This document shows positions 49,585-61,100 of a stretch of DNA of 64,000 bases, piece after piece. The translations under genes were made by a program, and so were the position numbers. This stretch comes from Scylla paramamosain (taxonomy: Eukaryota > Arthropoda > Malacostraca > Decapoda > Portunidae), in NCBI RefSeq assembly GCF_035594125.1, contig NC_087197.1, positions 8,292,110-8,356,109 of the forward strand, written 5' to 3'. How positions within the stretch are numbered: the first letter of the stretch is position 1; each line of letters begins with the position of its first letter. Below the pieces are notes generated by a model. It worked only from the letters and a program-made list of their open reading frames with translations, had not been told where the DNA came from and ran no database searches.

Positions 49585-52500
49585 TTCTTTTGCCCGAATA
49601 TAAAAAGACACTCATTATGCACGTTTCTCGTAATGTCTTTTTCTTTCCCAATAGGGAGTGCTTTGCATTCGTTTTCGCGTTTTTTCTAGGTAACAAGCTC
49701 AAAAACACTCAAAATATACCTTTTTGGTAATGTTATTCTATTTCTTCATATTGGTATGTTTGCATCCGTTTTAACGTTTTTCTACGTTAAACACCGAAAA
49801 AACACGTTTTCAGTAATTTTGTTTTTGATTCCCAAAGAATATTGCCAGAATTTTTGCATGTTAGTACCTATGAAGATGAATAACAAAAAAAAAAAAAAAA
49901 TTTATTTTTTTCTCTATAAACAGCTTTATTTGTGGGTTTTAGCTTTCTTAGTACTTAAGGAACTTAAAAACACTCATAATACACATTTCTCGTACTGTCC
50001 TTTCGATTCCCAAACATAATGTTCTTTGCATGTATTTAAGCGTTTTTATAAATAACATGATCAAAAACACTCAAAATACATGTTTTTCGTAATGTTACTC
50101 TGTTTCTCCATAAGAGTGTGTTTTTGCATGCGTTTTAGCGTTTTGGTATGTAAGGAGTTAAAAAAAAAACCCTTAAAGGCAAGTTCTTCGTAAAAGTTGG
50201 TTTTATTCCCATGTAATATGACTGTTCTGCTTTTTAGTGCTTTGTTGCATATCACGCTCAAAAACACTCAAAAGACACTTTTTTGGTAATATCTAGTTTT
50301 TTGCGTTTTTTGCCTTGTGGTTCGTATGAAACCATAAAACACTCATTGTACACGTTTCTCGTAATGTTCTTTTGTTTCCCAATATTGAGTACTTTCCATC
50401 CATTTTCGCATTTTTTCTAGGTAACAAGTTGAAAAACACTCAAAATATATCCTTTTGGTAAAGTTATTCTATTTCTTCATATTGGTTGGTTTGTATCCGT
50501 TTTAGCGTTTTTCTTCGTAAATCACTGAAAAGACACGTTTTTAGTAATATTGTTGAAATTGCTGAAAAACACTCAAAAGACAGATTTCTGGTAAAGTCGT
50601 GTAATTTCCCCATATAGGTGGCTTTGCATGCACTTCTGGGTTTGGTACATAATTCCAGAAAAAAGCAAATATTTTTTTTATGTCCTTTCATTTCACAGAC
50701 ATAGGGTTCTTTGCATGTATTAAGCGTTTTTATAGGTAACATGATCAAAAACACTCAAAATACACGTTTTTGGTAATGTTATTCTGTTTCTCCATAAAGG
50801 GTGTTTTGCTTGCGTTTTAGCGTTTTGGTATGTAAGGAGTTAAAAACATTTAAAGGCAAGTTCTTCGTAAAAGTTAGTTTTATTCCTATATAATGTGATT
50901 ATTCTGCTTTTTAGTGCTTTTTCGCATATCACGCTCAAAAACACTCAAAAGACACTTTTCTGATAATGTTATTTTTTTCCCACATAAAGTTAGTTTCGCA
51001 TGTAATTTGGGATTTTCGTAACTGAGAATGTGAAAGACACTCAAAATACATACATTTGGTAAGGTAGTTCTGTTTCTCAATTAAAAGTGTTATTCATGAG
51101 TTTTAGCATTTTGGTATTTAAGAAACTTCTCAATATACACGAGTTCTTGCGTTTTTTGTCTTCTGGTTCTTGTGAAACTATAAAACAATCATTATACACT
51201 TTTCTCTAAATGTCCTTTTGCTTCCCAATATAGAGTGCTTTTACATCCATTTTCGCGTTTTTTGTAGGTAAAAAGCATTATAAACGTTTCTCGTAATGTC
51301 CTTTTGTTTTCCAATATAGAGAGATTTGCATCCATTTTCGCTCAAAACACAAAAAATACCTTTTTGGTAATATTATTTTATTTCATGATATTGGTTGATT
51401 TGCTTTCTTTTTAGCGTTTTTCTACGTAAAACACTGAAAAGACACGTTTTCAGTAATTTTGTTTTGGATTCCCATACAGAGTGATTTCCATATTATTTAC
51501 TGTTTTGGTGCCTAACATACTGAAAAACAGGCAAAAGACAGGTTTCAGGTAAAGACGTTTAATTTCCCCATATAGGTGGCTGTACATGCACTTTAGGGTT
51601 TGGTACATAACGGTCTGAAAAAAAGCTAAAATTAAATTTTATGATATTCTTTTTTTTTTTACATAATTTCCCTGAATTTTGCCAGAATTTTGGCATCTCG
51701 ATACCTATGAAGATCAATAAAAAAAAAAATGCTATTTTTTCATTTATTTATTTTTTATCTATAAAGAGTGTTATTTGTGGGTTTAAGCTTTTTGGTACTT
51801 AAAGAACGTAAAAACACTCATAATACTCGTTTCTCGTAATGTCCTTTTGTTTCCTAAAGATAAGGTTCTTTACATGTATTGAAGCGTTTTTATAGGTAAA
51901 ATGATCAAAAACACTCAAAATATACCTTTTTTGTAATGTTATTCTATTTCTTCATATTGGTTGGTTTCCATCCGTGTTTAGCGTTTTTCTACGTAAACAC
52001 AGAAAAGACACGTTTTCAGTAATTTTTGGATTCCCATATAGAGTGACTTCAATGTTATTTATCGTTTTGATGCCTAACATGCTGAAAAACACTCAAAAGA
52101 CAGGTTTCTTGTAAAGTCGTTTAATTTCCCTATATAGGTGGCTTTGCATACACTTTAGGGTTTGGTACATAACAGTCCGAAAAAAAAGCTAAAATTAACC
52201 TCTTTCATAATATTCTTTTTTCACGTAATTTTCCTGAATTTTGCCACAATTTTGGCATCTCGTTGCCTATGAAGATCAATAAAAAAATGTTATTTTTTAA
52301 TTTATTTTTATTTATTTTTTTTCTGTATAGTGTTATTTGTGGGTTTTAGCTTTTTGGTACTTAAGGAACTTATAAACACTCATAATACACATTCCTCGTA
52401 ATGTCCTTTTATTCCCAAACATAGGGTTCTTTGCATGTATTTAAGCGTTTTTATTGGTAATAAGCTCAAAAACACTCAAAATACATGTTTTTGATATTAT

Positions 52501-54987
52501 TCTGTTTTTCCATACAGGGTGTTTTGCATGTGTTTTAGCGTTTTAGTATATAAGGAGCTCAAAAAAAACTTAAAGGCAAGTTCTTGGTAAAAGTTGGTTA
52601 TATTCCCATGTAATGTGATTGCCCTGCTTTTTAATGCTTTATTGCCTAACACGCTGAAAAACACTAAAAAGACACTTTTCTAGTCATTTCATTTTTTTTC
52701 CACAGTTTCGCATGTAATTTGGGGTTGGACCACTAAGAAATTGAAAAAAAAAACACTCAAAATACACTCATTTCCTAAAATTGTTCTGTTTCTCAATTAA
52801 GAGTGTTATTCATTAGTTTCAGCATTTTGGTATCTAGGAAACTTCTCCATATATACGAGTTTTGCGCTTTTTGCCTTATGGTTTTTGAAAACTATTAATA
52901 CATTCATTATACAATTTTCTTGTAATATCCTTTGTTTACCAATATAGACTGCTTTGCATTCCTTTTTTGCGTTTTTTGTAGGTAACAAGCTCAAAAACAC
53001 TCAACTTTTTTGTAATGTTATTCTATTTCTTCATATTGGTTGGTTTGCATCCGTTTTAGTTTTCTACGCTAAAACTGAAAATACACGTTTTCAGTAATAT
53101 TGTTGAAATTGCTGAAAACACCGAAAGACATGTTTCTTGTAAAGTCGTTTAATTTCCCCATATAGATGGCTTTGCATGCACTTCCGGGTTTCGTACATAA
53201 CTCCGGAAAAAAGCTAAAATCATTTTTTTAATGTTTTTTTTCACATAATTTCCCTGAATTTTCTCAAAATTTTGGCATCTATGAAGATGAATAACAAAAA
53301 AAAAAATATATTTTTTAATTATTTTTTTTCTCTATAAAGAGTGTTATTTGTGGGTTTTAGATTTTTGGTACTTAAGGAACTTAAAAATACTCATAATACA
53401 CGATTTTCGTAATGTCCTTTCGTTTCACAAACATAGGGTTCTTTGCATGTATTTAAGCGATTTTATAGGTGACATTATCAAAAACAATCAAAATATATGT
53501 TTTTGGTAATGTTTTTCTGTTTCTTCATAAAGGTTGTTTTGCATGCGTTTAGCGTTTTGGTATGTAAGTAGTTAAAAAACACTTAAAGGCAAGTTCTTCG
53601 TAAAATTTGGTTTTATTCCAATGTAATGTGATTGTTCTGCTTTTTAGTGTTTTGTTGCATATAACGCTCAAAAACACTCAAAAGACTCTTTTCTGGAAAT
53701 GTCATTTTTTTTCCCCCATAAAGGTAGTTTCACATGTAATTTGGGATTTTCGTAACTAAGAATGTGAAAAACACTCAAAATACACACATTTGGTAAGGTA
53801 GTTCTGTTTCTCAATTAAAAGTATTATTCATGAGTTTTAGCGTTTTGGTATATAAGAAACTTCTCTATATACACGAGTTTTTGCCTTTTTTGTATTGTGG
53901 TTCTTGTGAAACTATAAAACAATCATTATACACGTTTCTCTAAATGTCCTTTTGCTTCACAATATAGATTGCTTTCCAAATATTTGCGCGTTTTTTGTAG
54001 GTAAAAAGCTCAAAAACACTTTTTGGTAATGTTATTCTATTTCTTCATATCTCAAAATATATCTTTTTGGTAGTTATTTTATTTCTTCATATAGGATGGT
54101 TTATATCCGCTTTAGCGTTTTTCTACGTAAAACACTGAAAAGACACGTTTTCAGTAATTTTGTTTTGGATTCACATATTGACTGACTTCCATATTATTTA
54201 TCGTTTTGGTGCCTAACATGCTGAAAAACACTGAAAAGACAGGTTTCTGGTAAAGTCATTTAACTTCCTTATATAGGTGGCATGCACTTTAGAGTTTGGT
54301 ACATAAAAATCCGAAAAAGAGCTATAAGTAACTTTTTTTGATAATGTTCTTTTTTCCAGATAAATTCCCTGAATTTTGGCAGAATATTGGCATCTTGGTA
54401 CCAATGAAAATCAATATAAAAAACTATTTTTTTTTTCTCTATAAAGAGTGTTATTTATGGGTTTTAACGTTTTTGTACTTAAGGAACTTAAAAAACGGTC
54501 CTAATACACGTTTCTTGTAATGTCCTTTCGTTTACCAAACATAGGGTTCTTTGCATGTATTTAAACGTTTTTGTAGGTAACATGATCAAAAACACTTAAA
54601 ACATGTTTTTAGTAATGTTATTCTGCATCTCCATAAAGGAGTTTTTTGCATGCGTTTTAGCGTTTAGGTTTGTAAGGAGGTCAAAAACACTTCAAGGCAA
54701 GTTCTTGGTAAAAGTTGGTTTTATTCCCATGTAATGTGATCGCCCTGTTTTTTTTTGTGATTTATTGTCTAACACGCTCAAAAACACTCAAAAGACACTT
54801 CTTCTTTTTTTTCCAACATAGTTTCGCGTGCTCTTTCGGGTTTTTCTAACTGTGAATGTGAAAAACACTCAAAATACATGCATTTGGTAAGGTTGTTCTG
54901 TTTCTCAATTAATATTGTTTTTCAAGAGTTTAAACATTTTGGTATCAAAGAAACTTCTTTATATACACGAGTTTTTGCGTTTTTTGC

Positions 54988-55011
54988 CTTGTGGTTCTTG
55001 TGAACTACAAG
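54988..55011. repeat. 10-bp-stem hairpin in m10b/m11, right arm (outer)
   Basis: CTTGTGGTTC, loop TTGT, then GAACTACAAG (one mismatch), followed by TTCTTTTGCTCAAAAATAA. Partner of 27,756-27,779. Confidence 0.85.
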
Positions 55012-56220
55012 TTCTTTTGCTCAAAAATAATAAAACACTCATTATACACGTTTCTCGTAATGTCCTTTTGTTTCCCAAAAGGGAGTGCTTTGCATCCATT
55101 TTCGCGTTTTTTTGTAGGTAACAAGGTCAAAAACACTCAAAATGTACCTTTTTGGTAATGTTATTTTATTTCTTCCTATTGGTTGGTTTGCATCCGTTTT
55201 AGCGTTTTTCTACGTAAAACACCGAAAAGACACGTTTTCATTAATTTTGTTTTAGATTCCCATATAGAGTGACTTGCATGTTATTTACCATTATGGTTGA
55301 AAAACACTCATAACACAGTTTTCTGGCAAAGACGTTTAATTTTTCCATATAGGTGGCTTTGCATGCACTTTAGGGTTTGGTACATAACAGTACGAAAAAA
55401 AAAGCAAAATTTAATTTTTTTGATAATGTTCTTATTTAACATAATTTCCTGAATTTTGCCCAAATTTTGGCATCTCGGTACCTGTGAATATGAAAAAGAA
55501 AAAAAAATATAGCATTTTTTTTATTTATTTATTTTTTTCTCAATAAAGACTATTATTTGTGTCTTTTAGCTTTTTCATAAATAATGATCTTAAAAACACT
55601 CGTAATACACGTTTCTCGCAATGTCCTTTAATTTCTTAAAAATAGGGATCTTTATGTGTATTTAAGCGTTTTTATTGGTAACATGATCAAAAACACACAA
55701 AATATATGTTTTTGGTAATGCTATTCTCTTTCTCCATAAAGTGTGTTTTGCATGCGTTTTAGCGTTTTGGTATATAAGGAGCTCAAAACACTTAAAGGCA
55801 AGTTCTTGGTAAAAATTGATTTGATTGCCATGTAAAGTGATTCCTAGGCTTTTTAGTGCTTTATTGCCTATCAAGCTCAAAAACACTCAAAAGACACTTT
55901 TCTGGTAATGTCGTTTTTTTCCCACATATAGCTGGTTTCGCATGCAATTTGGGATTTTGGTAACTAAGAATGTGAAAAGCACTCAAAATACACGCATTTA
56001 GTAAAGTTGTTCTGTTTTTCAATTAAGAGTGTTATTCAGGAGTTTCAGCATTTTGGTATCTAGGAAACTTCTCCATATACACGAGTTTTTGCGTTTTTTG
56101 CCTTGTGGTTCTTTTAAACTATAAAACATTCATTATACACATTTCTCGCAATGTCCCTTTGTTTTCCAATATAGAGTGCTTTGTATCAATTTTCGCGTTT
56201 TTTTTTTTTTTAGGTAACAT

Positions 56221-57335
56221 CGAAAACACTCAAAATATACCTTTTTGGTAATGTTTTTCAACTTCTTGATATTTGTTGGTTTTCATCCGTTTTAGCGTTT
56301 TTCTACGTAAAACACTGAGAAGACACGTTTCCAATAATTTTGTTTTGGTTTGCCATATAGAGTGAGTTCCATATTATTTATCGTTTTGGTGCCTAACATG
56401 CTGAAAAACACTCAAAACACAGATTTCTGGTAAGGTCGTTTAATTTCTTCATTTGCGAGGCTTTGAGTGCACTTTAGTGTTTGCTACATAACAGTCCGAA
56501 AAAAAGCTAATATCAACTTTTTTTTTCATATAATATTCTCTTATCATATAATTGCCCTAATTTTTCCCGGAATTTTGGCATCTCGATACCTATGAAGGTG
56601 AATAACAAAAAAAGAAAAGAAAAACCTTTCATTTATTTTTTTTATATTTTTTTTTCTAAATAACGAATGTTATTTGTGGGTTTTAGCTTTTTGGTAGTTA
56701 AGGAACTTAAAAACACTCATAATACACATTTCTCGTAATGTCCTTACGTTTCCCAAACATAAGGTTCTTTGCATGTATTTAAGCGTTTTTATATATAACA
56801 TTATCAAAAACACTCAAAATGCATCTTTTTGGTAATGTTATTCTGGTTCTCCACAAAGTTTGTTTTGCATGCGTTTTAGCGGTTTAGTATATAAGGAGCT
56901 CAAAAACACGTAAGGCAAATTCTTGATAAAAATTGGTTTTATTGAAATGTAATGTGATTGCCCTGCTTTTTAGTGCTTTATTGCCCCTCAGGCTCAAAAA
57001 CACTCAAAAGACATTTTTCTCGTAATGTCATTTTTTTCTCACATAAAGCTGGTTTCGCATGCAATTTCGGGTTTTGGTAACTAAGAATGTGAAAAGCTCT
57101 CAAAATACACGCATTTAGTAAGGTTGTTCTGTTTCTCAATTAGGAATGTTATTCATGAGTTTAAGCATTTTGGTATCTAAGAAACTTCTCCATATCCGCA
57201 AGTTTTTGCGTTTTTTGCCTTTTGGTTCTTTTGAACTATAAAACACTCATTATATACTTTTCTTGCAATGTCCATTTATTTCCTAATATAGAGTGCTTTG
57301 CATCAAATTTTTGCGTTTTTTGTAGGTAATAAGCT
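56221..57335 (+). repeat. Reference higher-order repeat (11 monomers plus a fragment, 1,115 bp)
   Basis: Cleanest complete HOR; it defines the names used here. Monomers, aligned on the CAAAAACACTC-like start: m1 56,221-56,306; m2 56,307-56,402; m3 56,403-56,497; m4 56,498-56,605; m5 56,606-56,707; m6 56,708-56,804; m7 56,805-56,900; m8 56,901-56,993; m9 56,994-57,090; m10 57,091-57,185; m10b (fragment) 57,186-57,237; m11 57,238-57,335. Landmarks: TACGTA at the m1/m2 join, TTTAGGGTTTGG-like at the end of m3 (here TTTAGTGTTTGC), an A-run then T-run in m5, ATGCCCTGC-like in m8, GTTTTGGTAACTAAGAATG at the end of m9, and TTTTTGTAGGTAA at the end of m11. m4 and m5 are the most degenerate; m4 often carries GGTACC. 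Two monomers span about 190 bp, close to a nucleosome repeat (inference). Confidence 0.88.
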
Positions 57336-58119
57336 CAAAAACACTCAAAATATACCTTTTTTGGTAATGTTTTTTTTATTTTTTTATATTGGTTAGTTTG
57401 CATCCGTTTTAGCGTTTTTCTACGTAAAACACTGAGAAGACACGTTTTCAGTAGTTTTTTTTTCCCATATAAAAGTGATTCCTATATAAAGTGAGTTATT
57501 TATTTATCATTTTGGTGCCTAAAATTCTGAAAAACACTCAAAAGACAAATTTCTTTTAAGGTCGTTTAATTTCCTCATATAGGAGGCTTTGCATGCAATT
57601 TAGGGTTTGGTACATAACAGTTCGAAAAAAAAAGCTGAAATTAACTTTTTTGATAATATTCTTTTATCACATAATTGCCCTGAATTTTCTCAGAATTTTG
57701 GCATCTCGGTACCTATGAATATGAATTACAAAAAAAAAAAAAATCCTATTTATTTTATTTATTTATTTATTTTTTTTATTTTCTAAATAAAGAGTGTTTT
57801 TTGTTTGTTTTTGCTTTTTGGTACTTAAGGATCTTAAAAAAAACACTCTTAATACACGTTTCTTGTAATGTCCTTTTGCTTCCCAAACATAATGTTCTTT
57901 GCATGTACTTTAGCGTTTTTATAGATAACATGATCAAAAAACACTGAAAATACATGTTTTTGGTAATGCTATTCTGTTTTTCCATAAAGTTTGTTTTGCA
58001 TGCGTTTTAGCGGTTTGGTATATAAGGGGTTAAAAAACACTTAAAGGCAAATTCTTCGTAAAAGTTGGGATTTTTCTGGTAATGTCATTTTTTCGCATTA
58101 CATCGATTATTTGCATTTT

Positions 58120-61100
58120 TTGTAGGTAACAAGCTCAAAAGCATTCAAAATATATCTTTTTGGTAATGTTATTATATTTCTTCATAAAGGATGGTTTCTA
58201 TCCGCTTTAGCGTTTTTCTAAGTAAAACACTGAAAAGACACGTTTTCAGTAATTTTCTTTTGGATTCACATATTAACTGACTTCCATATTATTCATCGTT
58301 TTGGTGCCTAACATGCTGAAAAACACTGAAAAGACAGGTTTCTGGTAAAGTCCTTTAACTTCCTTATATAGGTGGCTTTGCATGCATTTTAGGGTTTGGT
58401 ACATAAGAATCCGAAAAAAAAGCTATAATTAACTTCAATGATAATATTCTTTTTTCCACATAAATTCCGTTAATTTTGGCAGAATTTTAGCATCTCGGTA
58501 CCTATGAAGATGAATAACCCAAAAAAAAATCCCATTTTTTTTATTTATTTATTTTTCTAAAGAGTGTTATTTGTGGGTTCTAGCTTTTTGGTACTGAAGG
58601 AAATTAAAAATCACTCATAATACACGTTTTTCGTAATGTTCTTTCGTTTCCCAAAAATAAGGTTCTTTACATGTATTTAAGCGTTTTTATACATAACATG
58701 ATCAAAAACACTCAAAATACATATATTTTGTAATGTTATTCTGTTTCTCCATAAAATGTATTTTTTATGCGTTTTCGCGTTTTGATACGTAAGGAGCTCA
58801 AAAACACTTAGAGGTAAGTTCTTGGTAAAATTTGGTTTTATTCCCATGTAATGTGATTGCCCTGGCATTTAGGGCTTTATTGCGTAACACGCTCACAAAC
58901 ACTTAAAAGACATGCAAAGCCTCCCATATGAGGAAATTAAAGACCTAACAAGAAATATGTCTTTTCAGTGTTTTTCAGCATATTAGGCACCAAAACGATA
59001 AATAATAAGGAACTCACTCTATGTGGGAATCCAAAAGAAAATTACTGAAAACGTGTCATCTCAGTGTTTTACGTAGAAAAACGCTAAAACTGATACAAAC
59101 CAACCAATATCAAGAAGCATAATAACATTACCAAAAATGTATATTTTGAGTGTTTTTGTGCTTGTTTCCTACAAAAAAAAAACACGAAAATTGATACAAG
59201 GCACTCTATATTGGGAAACAAAGGGACATTGCGAGAAAAGTGTATAATGAATGTTTTATAGTTCAAAAAAACCACAGGGCAAAAAACGCAAAAACTCGTG
59301 TATATGCTGAAAGTCTTGAATAACACTCTTAATTGAGAAACAGAGCAACTTTACTAAATGCGTGTCAAAAACACTAAATGGCAAGTTCTTCGTAAAAGTT
59401 GGTTTTATTTCCATGTATTGTGATTGCCCTGCTTTTTAGTGCTTTATTGCCTAACACGCTGAAAAACACTCAAAGACACTTTTCTGATAATGTCATTTTT
59501 TTCCTACATAAAGCTAGTTTCGCATGGAATTTGGGGTTTTGGTAACTAAGAATGTAAAATAACACTCAAAATACACGCATTTAGTAAGGTTGTTCTGTTT
59601 CTTGATTAAGAGTGTTATTCATGAGTTTCAGTATTTTGGTATCTTAGAAACTTCTCCATATAGTCGAGTTTTTGCGTTTTTTGCCTTGTGATTCTGGTGA
59701 AACTATAAAACACTCATTAAACACGTTTCTCGTTATGTCCTTTTTTTTTTTTTTTTACTTATATAGAGTGCTTTGCATATATTTTCGCATTTTTTTATGT
59801 AACAAGCTGAAGAACACACAAAATATAGTTTTTTGGTAATGTTATTCTATTTCTTCATATTGGTTGGTTTGCATCTGTTTTAGCGTTTTTCTACGTAAAT
59901 CTTTTAAAAGACACGTTTTCAGTAATATTGCTTTAGATTTCCATATAGAGTGACTTTCATATTATTTATCGTTTTGGTGCCTAAAATGCTTTTACCTCCC
60001 AATATAGAGTGGTTTCTATCAATTTTCGCGTTTTTTGTAGGTAACAATATCAAAAACACTCAAAATATACGTTTTTGGTAATGTTATTCCAATTCTTCAT
60101 TTTGGTTGGTTTGCATAGATTTTAGCGTTTTCTACGTAAAACAGCGAAAAGACGCGTTTTCAGTAATTTATTTTTGGATTCCCATATAGATTGACTTCCT
60201 TGGGTTTTATCGTGTTGGTTCCTAACATGCTGAAAAACCCTCATAAGTTAGTTTTCTGGCAAAGACGTTCAATTTCGCCATATAGGTGGCTTTGCATGCA
60301 ATTTAGGGGTTTGGTACATAACAGTCCGAAAAAAAAGCTAAATGTAACTTTTTTGATAATGTTCTTTTTTTATATAATTTCCTGAACTTTGCCCGAATTT
60401 TGGCACCTCCTTACCTGTGAAGATAAATAACAATGAAAAAAAATATATCGTATTTTTTTTATCTATTTATTATTTTTTTCTCAATAACGAGTGTAATTTG
60501 TGGCTTTTAGCTTTTTCGTACTTAATGAACTTAAAAACACCCATAATACACGTTTCTCGTAATGTCCTTTCGTTTCCCAAAAATAGGGTTCTTTGCATGT
60601 ATTTAAGCGTTTTTATTGGTAACATGATCAAAATACATGTTTTTGGTAATGTTATTCTCTTTCACCCTAAAGTGTATTTTGCATGCATTTTAGTGTTTTG
60701 GTATATAAGGAGCTCAAATACTTTTATAGGCAAGTTCTTGTTAAAAATTGGTTTTATTTCAATGTAATGTGATTGACCTGCTTTTTAGTGCTTTATTGCC
60801 TAACACGCTCAAAAACAATAAAAAGACATTTTTCTGGTAATGTCATTTTTTTCCAACATAAAGCTGGTTTCGCATGCAATTTTGGGTTTTGGTAACCAAG
60901 GATGTGAAAAGCACTCAAAATACACGCATTTAGTAAGATTGTTCTGTTTCTCAATTAAAAGTGTTGTTCCAGAGTTTCAGCATTTTGGAATGTAAGAAAC
61001 TTCTCTATATACACGAGTTTTTGCGGTTTTTTGCCTTGTAGTTCTTGTGAAACTATAAAACACTTATTATACACGTTTCTCGTAATGTCCTTTTGCTTCC

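Larger units (their letters stand above)
45386..57800. repeat. Right arm of large imperfect palindrome
   Basis: About 12.4 kb, inverse of about 25.4-37.26 kb. It starts where an m9 (TGGTTATATCATTTTTTTT) switches strand to reversed m9/m10 (ACATTCTTAGTTAGC). It holds a short minus piece (45,386-45,576), the module in plus orientation (45,577-46,033), a minus segment (46,034-48,159) and then a plus array. The right arm retains about 400 bp lost from the left arm around 26.9 and 27.3 kb. Shared short deletions and insertions in mirrored order show common descent; the many point differences show it is old. The outer end is uncertain: similarity fades near 57.8-58.1 kb, where the right side has a deletion (58,070-58,130). 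Confidence 0.85.
48160..58910 (+). repeat. Plus-oriented HOR array, right side
   Basis: About 10.7 kb of plus monomers beginning with m8 at the inversion join. m3/m4 markers lie near 48,835, 50,640, 51,595, 52,155, 53,190, 54,290, 55,375, 56,470, 57,600 and 58,395. Truncated HORs include joins near 49,840 (m2 to m4), 50,295 (m9 to m10b), 50,672 (m4 to m6), 51,275 (inserted partial m11), 51,915 (m7 into m1) and 54,045 (duplicated m1 piece). Many of these mirror joins in 25.4-34.5 kb. No genes were seen. Confidence 0.9.

Noticed and set aside
53185..53215. CENP-B-box-like sequence (TTCGTACATAACTCCGG)
   Set aside because: It lacks the required central A and the CGGG spacing, and it is not conserved across monomers.
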